Source: Selaginella tamariscina (taxonomy: Eukaryota; Streptophyta; Lycopodiopsida; Selaginellales; Selaginellaceae). Taken from it: a stretch of 64,000 nucleotides of DNA. Every line of letters begins with the position of its first letter. Position 1 is the stretch's first letter. The translations under genes and the position numbers were made by a program. The stretch lies in the NCBI GenBank assembly GCA_003024785.1, contig PUQB01000248.1:62001-126000 (forward strand). Direction: 5' to 3'. The notes below the pieces were generated by a model. The model searched no databases and was not told the origin of the DNA. It saw nothing but the letters and a program-made list of their open reading frames with translations. Positions 12,491 through 23,960 of this stretch are shown here, one piece after another.

Positions 12491-13613
12491 TTAATTCTGA
12501 TTATCAGATGGATTAATAGAAGATAATAATATAGCAGCCTTGAACACCATGAAACCAGCCGTTCCACCTAATAGTTCTTCCCCACCAAGTTGATGCATCT
12601 GTTAAAACGTTTATGATCACGAATATCACAACACACACACGCACGCACGCACGCACGCACACACTTACCTGAGTCTTTGCCACGGCAAAAAGCAATGAAA
12701 CCACCAAGAGCAAACGTGCACTTGAGTTCTTCAAGCCTGGAAAGAACCCTGAAGATTTACCAACGCGATCTACAATGCCCTGAAGTAGAAACAAGTAGAA
12801 GAATTCACCGGCTCCGCCAAAATAAGAACCCGCTTGCAAGTCTCTTATATCCTGCTACTCGTAGAATCCATATACATATACACACATATACTAGCACCCA
12901 CACACATATACACATTATTTACCAGCTCCGAGAGTGACTAGAAAAGCATCAGAAAGAAGTGAAGATTTCTTCAGTGACTCGTACTCTTTCATCCCTTGTT
13001 CTCTCATTTCTTCCTGGGCCCTTATATACCTGTAGAAAAACATTTATATATTCAGACTCGTATACTACATATGTTTATATAATGAGAGAGAGAGAGATTA
13101 CTCAGTACTGTTTTGGGTCCGTGGTTTTAACTCTATAGCAGAAACCTCACCACCATCCCCAAGAAGCTCACCATTGCCTTTGAAAATGTAAACAGACTCT
13201 TCTTCATCTTGTGTTCTCTTTGTCACTCTAGCTTCGTCCATTCTCCACGTTCCTAACACACTCTTCACTCTCAACATGAGAAGTTCAATGTACATGTATG
13301 TATATCTACTTATGATGCTGATGGTGTGTGACATATATCACACACGCACACACATACACACGCACATGCACACACATATACATGTGTATATACCTGTTTC
13401 GGGGCGATCCAGAGTGCTTCCAGCTGACCCATATCCGGTGCAAGAAACTCAAATACGTCAACATCGCCCTTCTGAAAACGCAAACCCTCATTATCCACGC
13501 ATCTCAAAGTGCTGTTTCCTTGCTTCCCAATCAAAGCAACCCAAATCCTCCCTCTAGCCACAGGAAATCAGAACCGCGACTCGTACTCGTGACCAGTTCG
13601 ACCTTATACATAG
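12491..13613 (-). pseudogene. PLAT/LH2-domain plant membrane protein gene
   Basis: A minus-strand, five-exon gene is readable: about 13613-13394 (PLAT start YKVELVTSTSRG, then RGRIWVALIGK, FEFLAPDMGQLEALWIAP), 13252 to about 13105 (GTWRMDEARVTK, rest of PLAT), 13028-12923 (RAQEEMREQGMKEYESLKK, charged helix), 12851-12669 (Gly-rich and hydrophobic segments, LLLVVSLLFAVAKTQ) and 12598-12491 (GGEELLGGTAGFMVFKAAILL, stop TAA). Most junctions are clean GT-AG, for example CAG/GTAAGTG at 12669. The order PLAT domain, charged helix, membrane segments suggests a plastid or other organellar membrane protein, but no transit peptide is secure. One-base phase errors occur near 13565, at the first junction and near 12830 (TTTT run), so as read it is broken; it may be intact if those are assembly indels. 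The exact family name is uncertain. Confidence 0.6.
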
Positions 13614-14130
13614 AAATGCCGCCGTTTTCCGACGGATTGAATCCGGCAGAACTTCCGGGAGGGCCTGTATTGGGAAGAACCAATACAGGACGCTTGTAAA
13701 AGCCGGATTTTCCTGTCTGTTCTTGTGTTCTAGAGCATCCGCCATCAGAAAACGGATTGAATCCGGTTCCGTCATGCTTCTAAATGCCGGATTTTTCTGA
13801 ATTTTTGTGTTCTATGTATGCTAACTATGAATCGCTTACTTCTGTGTGAAATGCCCTTGTCTGCACCGTATCCCCGGTTTCATGATCGGAAAACCGATCG
13901 AGTCCAGTAGAGCTTCCGGCAAGTTCTGTATTGGAAAGAATCGATATCAGATGCTTGATTTTTGTGCCGGTTCTTCTGTTCTATGTCTATAAATAACAGC
14001 AATTTGAGTAATTCTGTGTAGAATACCTCGATTGATGATGCCCCAATTCGGATGCCGGACTGTGAGCAGTGCCATTTCGTATAAGCCCAACAAAAAATGA
14101 GCGCCAAATGATGAACCCTAGAAAACAGCA
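13614..14130. repeat. Three diverged repeats upstream of the PLAT gene
   Basis: Three imperfect copies of a GC-richer unit follow one another. Shared landmarks include GGATTGAATCCGG or GATCGAGTCCAG, CTTCCGG, TGTATTGG and a closing TTGTGTTCTATG-like tail (near 13726, 13803 and 13977). On the minus strand they lie just 5' of the first PLAT exon, so they may be the 5' leader, promoter or N-terminal region of that gene. Open reading here is short and not convincing. Confidence 0.5.
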
Positions 14131-15485
14131 ATTCCGTATATATTTTTCATAAATATACTAAAGTCACTGCTACTTATTACAAGCTCATGAAACTATTGTA
14201 TATTAATCAATAAACCTAGATAACTATTTAACTGTATTTAACCAATAGTTATAATTAACAATATTATATAAAAACTAATATACTTAAAAACAGTTACTTG
14301 AGAGTACATTTATCAACTGTGCAGTATTTATCAACTGGGTTTGTGTTTTATTCTTCTGCTGTGCATGTATTAATGCTGTTTATATTAATCATTAACCATT
14401 AAACTGTTTTTAACTATTACTTATAATTAACAATATTATCTAAAAAACTAATATACTTACTTTTCTTTTGTGGTGCAAACTTCATGAATATTACGGTCTC
14501 AACATGGTGATCTAATTAGTTTAATAATTAATTAATTGTCTTAAGAGATACTAGCTTTTTAATATATTATTGGTTGTGCGTCTGCTTTCAACACCAAGCC
14601 TTTGTATGTATGCATATAATTGTATGTGTGTGTCTACATACGTTCATAATATATGTATTCAGCTAAATTATACTTTAACATTGCAACGTTTAATATTTTT
14701 CGATATTGTAACATCAGACTATGTACATTTATCTTTTATACGCATAATTACACAGGTATATCTGCACACTTAGTGAGTAGATACTTTTTTCATGTATGTA
14801 TGGTAACAATTCAACCAAACAAAATAATCACTCTGTGTGTACGTGTATATACAACAATACATACATGTTAGATAACAATGAGAATCTGACTAAGGCTGCA
14901 AAGAAAACTAAATGGACTTTAAGTTTTATACTAAATAATTAATTTGAGTTAAACTTTATTAATGATTTCTTTTATTTTAATTTATTTAATTTTTTGTAGG
15001 ATTCTGCCAAGGAGAAACTTGACTGATGAAACATAATATATATAGTCATTATTAAAGATCTCTTAACTGTATGTTATATAATAGTTTCTTTATTTTTATT
15101 AAGAATCCTAATTTACAGCTTTTAATGAATTTAACTTTAACCTAATCCTAAACCCACTTAAGCATACAATTATACAAACGTTCTCCTCAAACAACATTAA
15201 AAATTTACTTTAAATTTATAACCAGGTTTAAAAGAAACATTAAAAATAAATTACAGACTATATTAATAACGAATAAATTCATTAAATGTAAATACTCTTT
15301 CATCTTAAAAAGACATTAGCTTAATAGTTAAATTTCAATACCAACTGACTATTAATTATACACAAAACTAGATTATTATTAATGTGTTACATAGAGACAA
15401 TAAGAAACTTAAGAATAAATATGTCATATATCCTTGTATGCCGTCAGTGGCAATTACATTTACCATTCCACAACAGCAAATATTA
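14131..15485. other. Gene-free AT-rich spacer
   Basis: AT-rich sequence with short microsatellites. It resembles about 63040-63990, for example the TTAATCAATAAACCTA and ACTTGATG-containing stretches, marking the far end of the duplicated flank. No gene seen. Confidence 0.6.
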
Positions 15486-15698
15486 TGTTAAGATTCCGCC
15501 TTCTATCTAGTTTGTGAGGAGCTGGAACGTCTCCAGAGTTAACTGGGTTGCATGGAGATGCAAAGTGTTAACAACCTGCCGTCTCTCATGTGTTTAAAAA
15601 AAGTTAAAGATGTACTTATTAATGTATATATAACCTTGTACATGATGTTTTAAATAATAAAAAAGAGAGAAATTTGAAGTGATATATATTTCTCAACA
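15486..15698 (+). repeat. Candidate 5' LTR of the Copia fossil
   Basis: The stretch is bounded by TGTT and AACA, contains a TATA-like box and a polyadenylation-type AATAAA, and is followed directly by a tRNA-Met-type primer site. With no second copy in the window, the LTR call rests on these signals and on the gag sequence behind it. Confidence 0.5.
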
Positions 15699-17200
15699 TA
15701 GTATCAACCATGGCGATGGTTACTAGGTTATGGGAAAAATACAGCAAGGGAACAACGAGGAGATGATGCTCTTCCACATGTAGTTTAAGGCTTCAACAAT
15801 GCAAGAGGCACTCATGAGTACATGCAGTTGAAGCGTTCATCCAAAACCAGGGTTGATCGGTTACAGAGTTGTTCCATGAATGACCACCAACCACAAGGTG
15901 CTTCCCATTTTAATTTTCACAGGTACTAACTTTGAGAATTGGTTTAAGGAAGTTTTCTTCATCTTTCTACATGATAATTGTCTTTGAATAGTTTAGGGTT
16001 TAGAAAAGAAACCAATGAATGGGACATCATCAAAGCAAGATGACTAGCAACTTCGTAGCAACAAAGCAATTTTCTTTATGGGAATTGGCTTGGGAAAACT
16101 TCATTACCATCATCTGAATCTTCTCAAAAACGCTGCAAAGAACTAGGCAGCATTACAAGGTGTCTATAAATGAGTTGACTTGAAGTCAAAGTTATTCGGA
16201 CTAAAGATGGGACCAAATGAGTCTTTATCAACCTTTTTTGGGCGCATGAAGTTGATACTGTCTCAACTAGCAAGTCTAAAGGAAGTCATGAATGAGGATG
16301 ATAAAGAGGAAGTGCTTCTCAATGCGTTGACCCTGATCAATGAGGAAGAATTGAGAGAACTTGCTAAGCAAGTAGTGACATCAAGTGCTTTCTTTGCAAG
16401 CTCCTCTACAAAGCCAGCAAAGAGTCCTCTAGGTGTGAGAGGAGAGCAGTTTGGTCGGCAGTAGTTTCAAGGCTAATGGCATTAATAGTGGTGCTGGCAG
16501 CTACAATGTCAGCACACCAAGAAATGTGAGTGCAACTATTGCAATCGTGTGGGACATTACTCAAGAGAGTGCAGAGACAAAATAGCTGGACTAAGAAAGA
16601 GAAGAAGCCGTAAGTCAATAAAAATTCTAATGGTTAAAGACGCTTCAACTTTAAAAAGTGATGAGAAAGTATTGTGGCTAGACAATTGTGCAACCATGCA
16701 CATGACTCACAACTATAGTGCTTTTCTCAAATACTAGCAACTCCTAGCAGGTCGAGAGGTTAGTCTAGGTGATAACCATGGTCTTTCAGTTGTAAGAGTT
16801 GGCACAGTATAGGTGTAGGTAGCCTCAGGTTAGAGGAAAAAGATCCACAATATGCACCACGTCCCAACTCTCTCACACACGTTGTTGTCCTAGGAGTTGC
16901 AGCAGATGTTGGCTTCACATTCTTCTTTGACAACGACATGTGCATCATTCGAGACAAGTGCAACAGCAAGGTGATCACATTAAGTGCAAGATACACTAGT
17001 ATTTACAAGTTAAATGCGAAGTTGTTGCCTTGCCACCACTTGAAAGTGCTCACGGTCCAAGTTCTGAGACAACTGAATGACATGTAGATTTGGTACTTTG
17101 TGACGTTTGTTGATGACTCTAACTCACTTCCAAGCGTACAAGGTTTGCTGAAAACTTCCAGGAACATTGCCTTTAAGCATTTTAATTTTAATTTTAAAAT
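15486..17200 (+). mobile_element. Fossil Copia (Pseudoviridae-type) LTR fragment
   Basis: A candidate 5' LTR (15486-15698, TGTTA...CAACA with TATATAA and AATAAA inside) is followed by a primer-site-like TAGTATCAACC. Then come gag-like sequence (about 16170-16464), a CCHC zinc knuckle (CNYCNRVGHYSREC, near 16525), a protease-type LDNCATMHM motif (near 16675) and integrase-like remains. The element stops within pol; no 3' LTR is seen. It is broken in several places and looks old. It is a different subfamily from the Copia copies at 28935-44230. Confidence 0.7.
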
Positions 17201-17846
17201 TAGTGTCAAATTAAAATTATTAATGTTTAGATGAATTCATTGATAGGATTTTAATCTAATTTTTCTAATTGATCATTTATGATGTTGCTTGATCTTTCTA
17301 TAATGATATTGTATTTATAAATGATTAAAGTATATTTAATTTGCATGAATATAAATAACTATGTATAAATCTTATAAAAAATTATCTTAAATCTAGAGGA
17401 AGTAACTTAAAGCTTAACTTAATTTTTTAAAAATGATTTATAATATGTAATTAAATATGCATTCCTTTTATTGGTAATAAGTTTGGTAGGCAACTTTACT
17501 TGTATGTAATAATTTTTTTAAATTATTATTATTATGTTATATACAATAAAATTATTTATATATTTAAGTATATCATACAATAACTACATTTACTTGTATA
17601 CACAATTAATATTTATATGCTTGATACTTTTTAAATATAAGGATCCATCGCACACAAGATGATCATTTACTTCTTATGTTTTCATGTTAAATAAATTTTA
17701 TTGCATAAAAAGTTATTTATTTAATCACATAATTATTTGTAATGATAACTATTAGTTAAACAGTAAAAATTTAAATAGTTAGCTATCTTTTTATGTATGT
17801 GGCTGATAGTTCTTAGTTGCAGTTATTTTCGTGTACATACATACAT

Positions 17847-17877
<31 letters not shown>

Positions 17878-18244
17878 TATATGTATGTACGTAAATAAAT
17901 ATTTCTAATACATTGTTTTTATATCAACATATAATAACATTACAAACTATATACATATTTTAGCAGTAGTGTAATTACCATAAGTAGGAAACATACACTT
18001 TAACATCTAACTAAATTCTATTTGTAGTCTAATTTCAAGATATTTTTAATCTCTAATTTTTTTGATTTAACTGTATTATTTCAGTATCCTGGGAGGAACA
18101 GAGACTATGATCAGAGTTATATCATATTGTGTATATTATATATTAGGAAAATTCTCTAAATATAGATGTGTATTATATTAAATTAGTACTCGTTCTTTAA
18201 ACTCTTTGAAATATATAGTTATAGTTCCTTCTCTCTCTCTACAA
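17201..18244. other. Gene-free AT-rich spacer
   Basis: AT-rich with ACAT/AC microsatellites at about 17832-17882 and 18277-18302. A stretch at about 17640-17830 matches 62900-63025, partly in inverted order (GTGGCTGATAGTTCTTA; and the reverse complement of CATGAAAACATAAGAAGTAA). No gene seen. Confidence 0.6.
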
Positions 18245-19527
18245 TTATAAAAGTATGACAAACTGAACTATCTACACACACGCACACACACACACACACA
18301 TATATAGTTCAAGCATATAATAAGTAAACCTTATAGTGGTATTAAAATTATAGTAATATAGTTTAGATTTATTATAATTATTTAATAATTAATGTAAATT
18401 ATAAACAGGATGATGGAGAAGGTGTATAAGAAGTATAAAGAAGCCCAAACGTGAGGTCGTAGTTGCAAAGAAGGGCGTGAGAGTGAAGAGTGCTGGGAAA
18501 GGCAAAGTGCTTGTGGACCGTCGGATGAAGAAAGATGCTCGATCAAGGGGTGGTAAGGGTGGCAAACCTTGGAAGGGTGTAAACCTGGAAAGGGCGTAAG
18601 AACTGATGGTTTTACGAATTTTAATAACTAATTATAATATATATTATCTTGTTTACTTTATTTTATAATTATAAAGTCAATAATGTATTCGTCGCTCCTG
18701 TGTACATGTATATATTCTTTTTATAGACTATTTACATTTGTTTTCAAAGTGTGGCTGTAAACCTGAAAGGTTGGTTTTCCATATTATTATAATTATATAT
18801 TAATTTATTTATATATACATATAAAAAGGTGTATACACATGATAATAAGACATAGCTACATTCTTAATAAAGACACATTTTGTCTAATTCAATAATTTTT
18901 AATAAGATTTAAAAACTATAATGTAAGCAAAGTTATCTTTATTAAGATGGAACGTAATATAACTCTTATATATATATATATATATAGCTTCAAATTTTTC
19001 AAAATTATGAAAGCAATGTTTACCATGCGGGGGAGACTTATTACAAAAAATATTAAAATGAAACTAAATTTTTTAGAGAACATATAACATTTAAAAATCT
19101 TTAACATAAATTTTAACCAGAAATGATTATTTTTAATCATTTATTTAAAACTTATTATTTATTAGTAATTATTAGAATAAGTATAATATACATGGTTAAA
19201 GGACAGTGTTTTGGAGTTAAATATTATGATTTCTGATATGATATATGGATGTATATATGTGAGCTATGAATATTGCCATATAGAATTTATTATTTAGGAA
19301 TAAAAAATCATCAATAAGTAAATTATTTGAAATATTGTGTTTATAATTAAATAGTCTTGGTTGATAATATAATTTTATAAAAGTGTTTTATAAAATATTT
19401 AAACTCAAACTGTAAAGTAGAATACCATATATAATATAATAACTTCATAATTTAAAAATGTTTAATATAAATTTTTACTAAGAAATGATTGTTATTAATT
19501 ATTTATTTAAAATTTATTTTTTATATG

Positions 19528-19559
<32 letters not shown>

Positions 19560-19927
19560 ATCTATAGAATGAAACAAAATAAATAATAACTATAATATAC
19601 ATGTTCAAAGGACAGTGTTTTGAAGTTAAATACTACGACTTCTGAATATGATACTGTATGTGAGCCATTGATAAATACTAGAAAACAACGTCATAAGGAC
19701 TTTAACAAAATAAAGGTAAATTAAATTAGGAAGAAAAAAATGAAATATGAGTTACTAAATATTTGCATTAATAAAAAGAATTTGTATTCAACTTATAAAA
19801 ACCCTTTATTATATATAAGTAGATTATGTTATATATGGTGCTTTTTAGCTTTTAAATTAATCCTACCAAATGATTTTAGCACATACTCTAGAATATACGT
19901 AAAGTCTATTCTATAACTTAGACCCTC
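18245..19927 (+). repeat. Duplicated SPB1-tail / upstream block, copy B
   Basis: Second copy of the block at 2990-4640, about 15.25 kb downstream in the same orientation. It is cut off at its right end by the transposon inserted at 19937, and the ROCO copy that should follow resumes near 28068. Confidence 0.8.
18409..18606 (+). pseudogene. SPB1-type rRNA methyltransferase, last exon, copy B
   Basis: After the same ATAAACAG acceptor, an open 54-codon stretch (18435-18599) encodes KKPKREVVVAKKGVRVKSAG, then GKVLVDRRMKKDARSRGGKG and KPWKG, the conserved nucleolar tail of SPB1/FTSJ3. It preserves the GVRVKSAGKGKVLVD segment missing from copy A, while the last few Lys/Gly codons slip frame so that TAA at 18597 precedes the original TGA (18604). 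No other SPB1 exon is present, so it cannot make a working methyltransferase here. Confidence 0.75.
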
Positions 19928-19936
19928 CACTAAAAG
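19928..19936. repeat. Left target-site duplication of the MULE
   Basis: CACTAAAAG here is repeated exactly at 27808-27816. Nine bases is the usual Mutator-superfamily target duplication. Placing the boundary here also lines up the two terminal inverted repeats from their first bases (GAG). Confidence 0.75.
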
Positions 19937-20052
19937 GAGTCCCGACAAAAAGAGGGCTTCCGGGCTTGGACCCGGAATATTCTAAAGAATCTAGAATATT
20001 CTTAGAATATTCCTAAATATTCTTAGAATTTAGGATTTTGGCTCAGTCGGCA
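19937..20052. promoter_or_regulatory. Left terminal repeat with GAATATTC motifs and half-site
   Basis: The terminal inverted repeat (19937 to about 19960) is followed by three GAATATTC motifs (19975-19982, 19994-20001, 20005-20012) and then AGTCGGCA (20045-20052), a half-site of the internal palindrome array. GAANNTTC is the core of heat-shock elements. Here the spacing between the last two units is one base longer than ideal. A transposase or host-factor binding role is inferred. Confidence 0.6.
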
Positions 20053-20107
20053 ATTAACAACAAAAAATATTTAAATCATAGCCATGTTTATACTGTATTA
20101 TTAAAGT

Positions 20108-20113
20108 TTTATT
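20108..20113 (-). terminator. Polyadenylation signal of the ParB-methylase gene
   Basis: AATAAA on the minus strand lies about 30 nt past the stop codon at 20144, fitting the 3' end of that gene inside the transposon. Confidence 0.5.
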
Positions 20114-20143
20114 TCAACACCAAAGAGTACAATTCAACACTTG

Positions 20144-23100
20144 TCACTTCTTCTTACGATTGAGCAATGCTGCAATTCGTGAACCACCAGTCCTACTTGA
20201 CGTCGCTATTGGTTGGGTTGGGATTTCCTCTGGCTGGATGTTCTCTTTAATCCTGTTCATAGCAATTCTCCCGAGCTCAGGGTTCTTCTCAGTCCCAACA
20301 ATGTTTCTCCCCAGCTCGATAGCTGCAAGCATTGAGGACCCCGTACCACTGCCTATATCCCAGATAAGATCACCTGGCCGGGTGAGTCGTTCTATCACGA
20401 GCTGCATCAATCGAGTGCTCTTCGGTTGGTAGTCCATCCTGCATGTGAAGATAATGGTAAATACTTAAATTGTTGAAATGAAATGCCTACCATGGTTCTT
20501 GGAACCGCTCAGGATTATCAACAAGAATTGTTGATGACAAACGCAGTTATCGCGCAATCCTCTAGATGCATCTTGGAAGACAAGAAGGAGCAGGATGCTC
20601 TCCTGTTAAAACATCAAAAATCATTAATGAACTTCATGAATAAAGAAAAAAGTACCTTCATCTTGTTGCGGTAGCCCCAACCACGCCCTCTGTAGATGTA
20701 GTACGTTGCAGCAAGTTGAAGGTCCACCACACTTGCAGCTCGGACAACTTGATCCCAGGTGTTTGCTGCAGCAAACACAACCAACCAACCATTTGCAGCC
20801 ATATGCATACCTGCAAACTGGAGTGCTTCATCGAACTTCACTGGATCAAGGTAGAGGTATGGCGTATCACTCGTTGTATTTCCTGGCAAGGTCCCATTTG
20901 GAAGGTCGAAGATCACCAAGTTGAAACCATATTCTCCCGCAATATGCTGGTAGCGAGTCTGGCTGTCAGCTGTATGGTACCTGGCCACCTGTGTCTGAAC
21001 TTTTCTATAAGGAACCAGTCTAGCGTCAGGAACCTCCTCTTCCTTCTCATCCGTGAGCACGGCCTGTTGCATCTCCTCGATGTCATCAATCGCCAAGAAA
21101 TTATCACCTCGAGTTGTAGCAAGTGAAGGGACGAATGTGACCAAGTCATCCTTGATGTCCATGGTTCCCTGCGATGGTAGCACTTCAGATAAATTGAAGG
21201 CAGCTGGATCGCGAGTAGTGGAGGTGCCAGCTACTGTATCTGAGGTCTTCTTTGACTGCTGCACAGGCTGACGCCGCTTTGCCTTGGCCTTTGTCTTCTT
21301 AATGAAGTCGACCTCTGCCGGATCCCATGAGATGCATGGGAGATCTTTTGAGTGTTCATTGTAGAGATCCTTCTCCCATGTTGGTGGTTGCCCAGGTGGA
21401 TAATCAAGCCAGAACGGTACGTTACACGTCGAACTCTGTCAGGCCAGATCTTGTCTTCGACCACATGTGTGGTGCTTCCATGTAATCTGACCAGAATACC
21501 ATAGTCTGTGTGTGAGGCACCTTTCTCGCTGCGACATACCTGTAATGAACATATAGTAGTGTCAGAATGTAACAATGTCAAGAAGATCATCCTTACCTCC
21601 AAATCATCCTTCTTGCTGTCTCTTCGTGTTCGAGGAACTCTTTCGGCTCTATGGAGTAAGTGAACTTCACACACTCATGGAATGGCTGGAACATCACGTT
21701 CTTGCATTTTACCCGCACTTCATCGTACCAAGTCGTGAAATCTGTAACCGGCCTGCTCCACTCGCCATCCTCGATGAGTCCCGTGAGAATCTGTACTGCC
21801 TCCTCTCTGATTGCCGCCAATACAAATCGATAGTAAACCACCTTATCCACTCCTTATCCTGAACACCCGGCAATCCAAGTGTCTCTTGCTCTCTCTTCAG
21901 ATCGAGACGTACCAGTTTATTGAAGTACATGATTCTCGTCTCGTTTGGAATTCTCGCCCTTGAAAGCGCGTACAGCTTTTCCAACCCCATCCATCTGCAT
22001 TGTTTCCATGTGATTTGGGTCACCTTGTCGAACCACTCTTCACCCAATGCAGGATCGATGATGGCTAAGATCTTCATCATGCGCTTGTCATGCTTAATGT
22101 AGACCTGTTGTTGCTCCTGGTATTTGTTGCCTTTGGATGCCCTTGCAGCCTTCTCAAGATCATCCTCAATCTCACTCTGTAATTCACAGACGTAATCAAC
22201 TAAGTAATATAAGTGTGAGACGTGGTACCTCAAAAAAATCTTTGCACAGATCAAATTCGGAAGTGGATGCCAAGCTTGTTGTCCAGTTGCGCTTTCCTTC
22301 CACTTTCTTATGTCATCTCGTTCCTTGTCACTGAGCCTGGCCAAGATCTTCGCTGTGCCCTCCTCACTGGTGCAACATGTCTTCACAGATAGCAGAAGAT
22401 GTGGCAGTGTGGTTTGCACTGCCGTTGCGGAGGAACTGCATATTTGAAAATCTCGAAGTTAGTTAATCCTATGATCTAGAGGTCACTATGTTTACCTATT
22501 AATTTGCTGAAACATTGTCACAAGCTGAAGATTATCCATGACCCCAGCACGGATGAAGCCTGAACGCACTCTCACTGCCCACTGATTCTTATCTTCCGTG
22601 TCTTCTGTGTACAGCTTCTGAAGCACCTTTAGCCTGTGATTACCATCCCAACAGATGAACTTCTTCATCGAAAGCATTGGTGCCCATTGCCGGAACATGT
22701 CAGACTGAAGCTCCTCCTCAAAAGCCAAATGCTGAGCATACATCGCTTCATCGCTTCTCAATGCTGCCAGATCTGCATCTGTCATGGGGTCCCCAACTTG
22801 AAGGATGAACTGAGTGGTGTTGCGCAAATAACCAACTGCCTTCTTGAAACTCCTAGTCAAAGATTCCAGATCCGCTGGATTGACTCTCCGCACCTGCTCA
22901 TTTCCCAGAATTCGGCAAATAGGGACATCCGGTGCCTCTCCATATTCTCGGATTGTGATCTTCGCGAGAAGACGCACTGCACTCTCCGAATGCATGCTGG
23001 CTGCAATGTTGTAAACTTCCTCATTATCTGGCACTTCTGCTTTACCCTTCTTCTTCTTCTTAGCAGCCTCTGAATCTCCAGCAGCTTTGCGTCGTCTCTT

Positions 23101-23437
23101 CTTGTCTTGGGTTCATCCTCTTCGTCACTCGACAAAGTCACTGCGCATGAGGCTTGTGTGCCTTCTGTCTGCTCCTGTGTCTCCTGTGGTAAGACATCAT
23201 CCTCAACTTCTTCAACAAAGTCTGATTGTTCTTGTTGGGGTTGAACTACATCCTCTTGCTCTCCTGACCAGTCCTGCTGGCTTGCCTGTTCAACTGGAGC
23301 ATCACTTGAAGGTCCTTGTTCCTGAACCACAGCCAGCTTCCTACTTCCTCTCCCACGACCCCGACGCCCTCTCTCTGCTTCTGCTTCTCAGTAGGCTCCT
23401 TCATCTTCTTTTCTTGTAAACGTTGTGAAGAGCGCAT
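20144..23437 (-). CDS. ParB-domain / N4-N6 DNA methyltransferase fusion
   Basis: A spliced gene of about 1000 codons. Exons: 23437-22496, 22435-22229, 22176-21597, 21539-20656, 20602-20491, 20438-20144; the five introns are 52-60 nt with GT-AG ends. Exon 1 has an acidic/basic low-complexity leader, then a ParB/Srx-like domain with the signature CWDGNHRLKVL (near 22650). Exon 4 holds the methyltransferase front half: FDLPNG at the motif IV position, then NGWLVVFAA. Exon 6 holds motif I (WDIGSGTGSSMLAAIELGR, then GTEKNPE). Motif IV before motif I is the order of beta-type N4-cytosine/N6-adenine enzymes. ParB-methylase fusions are known from phages and bacteria. The [DN]PP[YFW] motif reads DLPN, so activity is uncertain. 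One-base shifts against the inferred reading occur near 23390, 23090, 22235 (T run), 21840, 21430 and 20520. A splice-acceptor-like TTTTGTAG just before the ATG leaves room for an earlier start. Confidence 0.75.
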
Positions 23438-23522
23438 CTACAAAAGCAATAAGGTTTAACAAAAAACTGTAATAAATGTTCAAAGATGTTTAATAAAAAT
23501 TAAAAAAACATACTAGCCCTCA

Positions 23523-23960
23523 CAGTCGGCGTGCCGACTGAGAGAGCAGTTGCTGTAAGTCCCAGTCGGCATGCCGACTGGGCCTGGCAACAAAGGGAGT
23601 CCCAGTCGGCATGCCGACTGGGCTGGCAACAAAGGGAGGCCCAGTCGGCATGCCGACTGGGCTGGCATCAAAGGGAGTCCCAGTCGGCATGCCGACTGGG
23701 CCTGGCAACAAAGGGAGGCCCAGTCGGCATGCCGACTGGGACTGGCAACAAAGGGAGGCCCAGTCTGGGACTGGGAACGAAGCAGGCCCAGTCAAAATGC
23801 TAGGTGGGACTAGAACAGTCAACCCTAGTCAAAATGCTGACTGGGGCTGGAACAGTCAACCCCGGTCAAAATGTTGACTGGATCTGGAACAGTCCACCCC
23901 AGTCGGCCTGCCGACTGGGACGGACAACGAAGTCAGTCCGAGTCGGCAGGCCGACTCGGA
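23523..23960. repeat. Array of ~12 palindromes (CCAGTCGGCATGCCGACTGG)
   Basis: Near-identical palindromes with core AGTCGGC-NN-GCCGACT start at 23523, 23561, 23601, 23640, 23679 and 23719. Four decayed units follow (about 23759, 23787, 23823, 23860), then two good ones with variant cores (23898, 23937). Period is 38-40 bp; spacers share a GGCAACAAAGGGAG-like sequence. The array sits between the divergent promoters of the methylase and transposase genes. Half-sites recur at 20045-20052 and at 27615-27673 near the transposon ends. Such dyads suit a dimeric DNA-binding protein, or a symmetric methylation target; the ParB-methylase is the obvious candidate (inference). Confidence 0.85.

Noticed and set aside
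20160-20432. Plus-strand ORFs opposite the methylase gene (also 20716-21126 and 22636-23073)
   Set aside because: They are antisense shadows; the minus strand has the recognisable motifs and splice sites.
20144-23437. Bacterial contamination or a restriction-modification system
   Set aside because: The gene contains five GT-AG introns, lies inside a eukaryotic transposon with a target duplication in plant DNA, and has no restriction enzyme partner.
23520-23960. Repetitive open reading frames across the palindrome array, on both strands
   Set aside because: All frames are open because the repeat lacks stop codons. The peptides are translations of the dyad (GMPTG, RHADW repeats) with no other support. 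It is better read as a DNA-level array.
23523-23960. CRISPR-like array
   Set aside because: Spacers are near-identical to each other and the repeats are perfect palindromes in a eukaryotic transposon; no cas genes.
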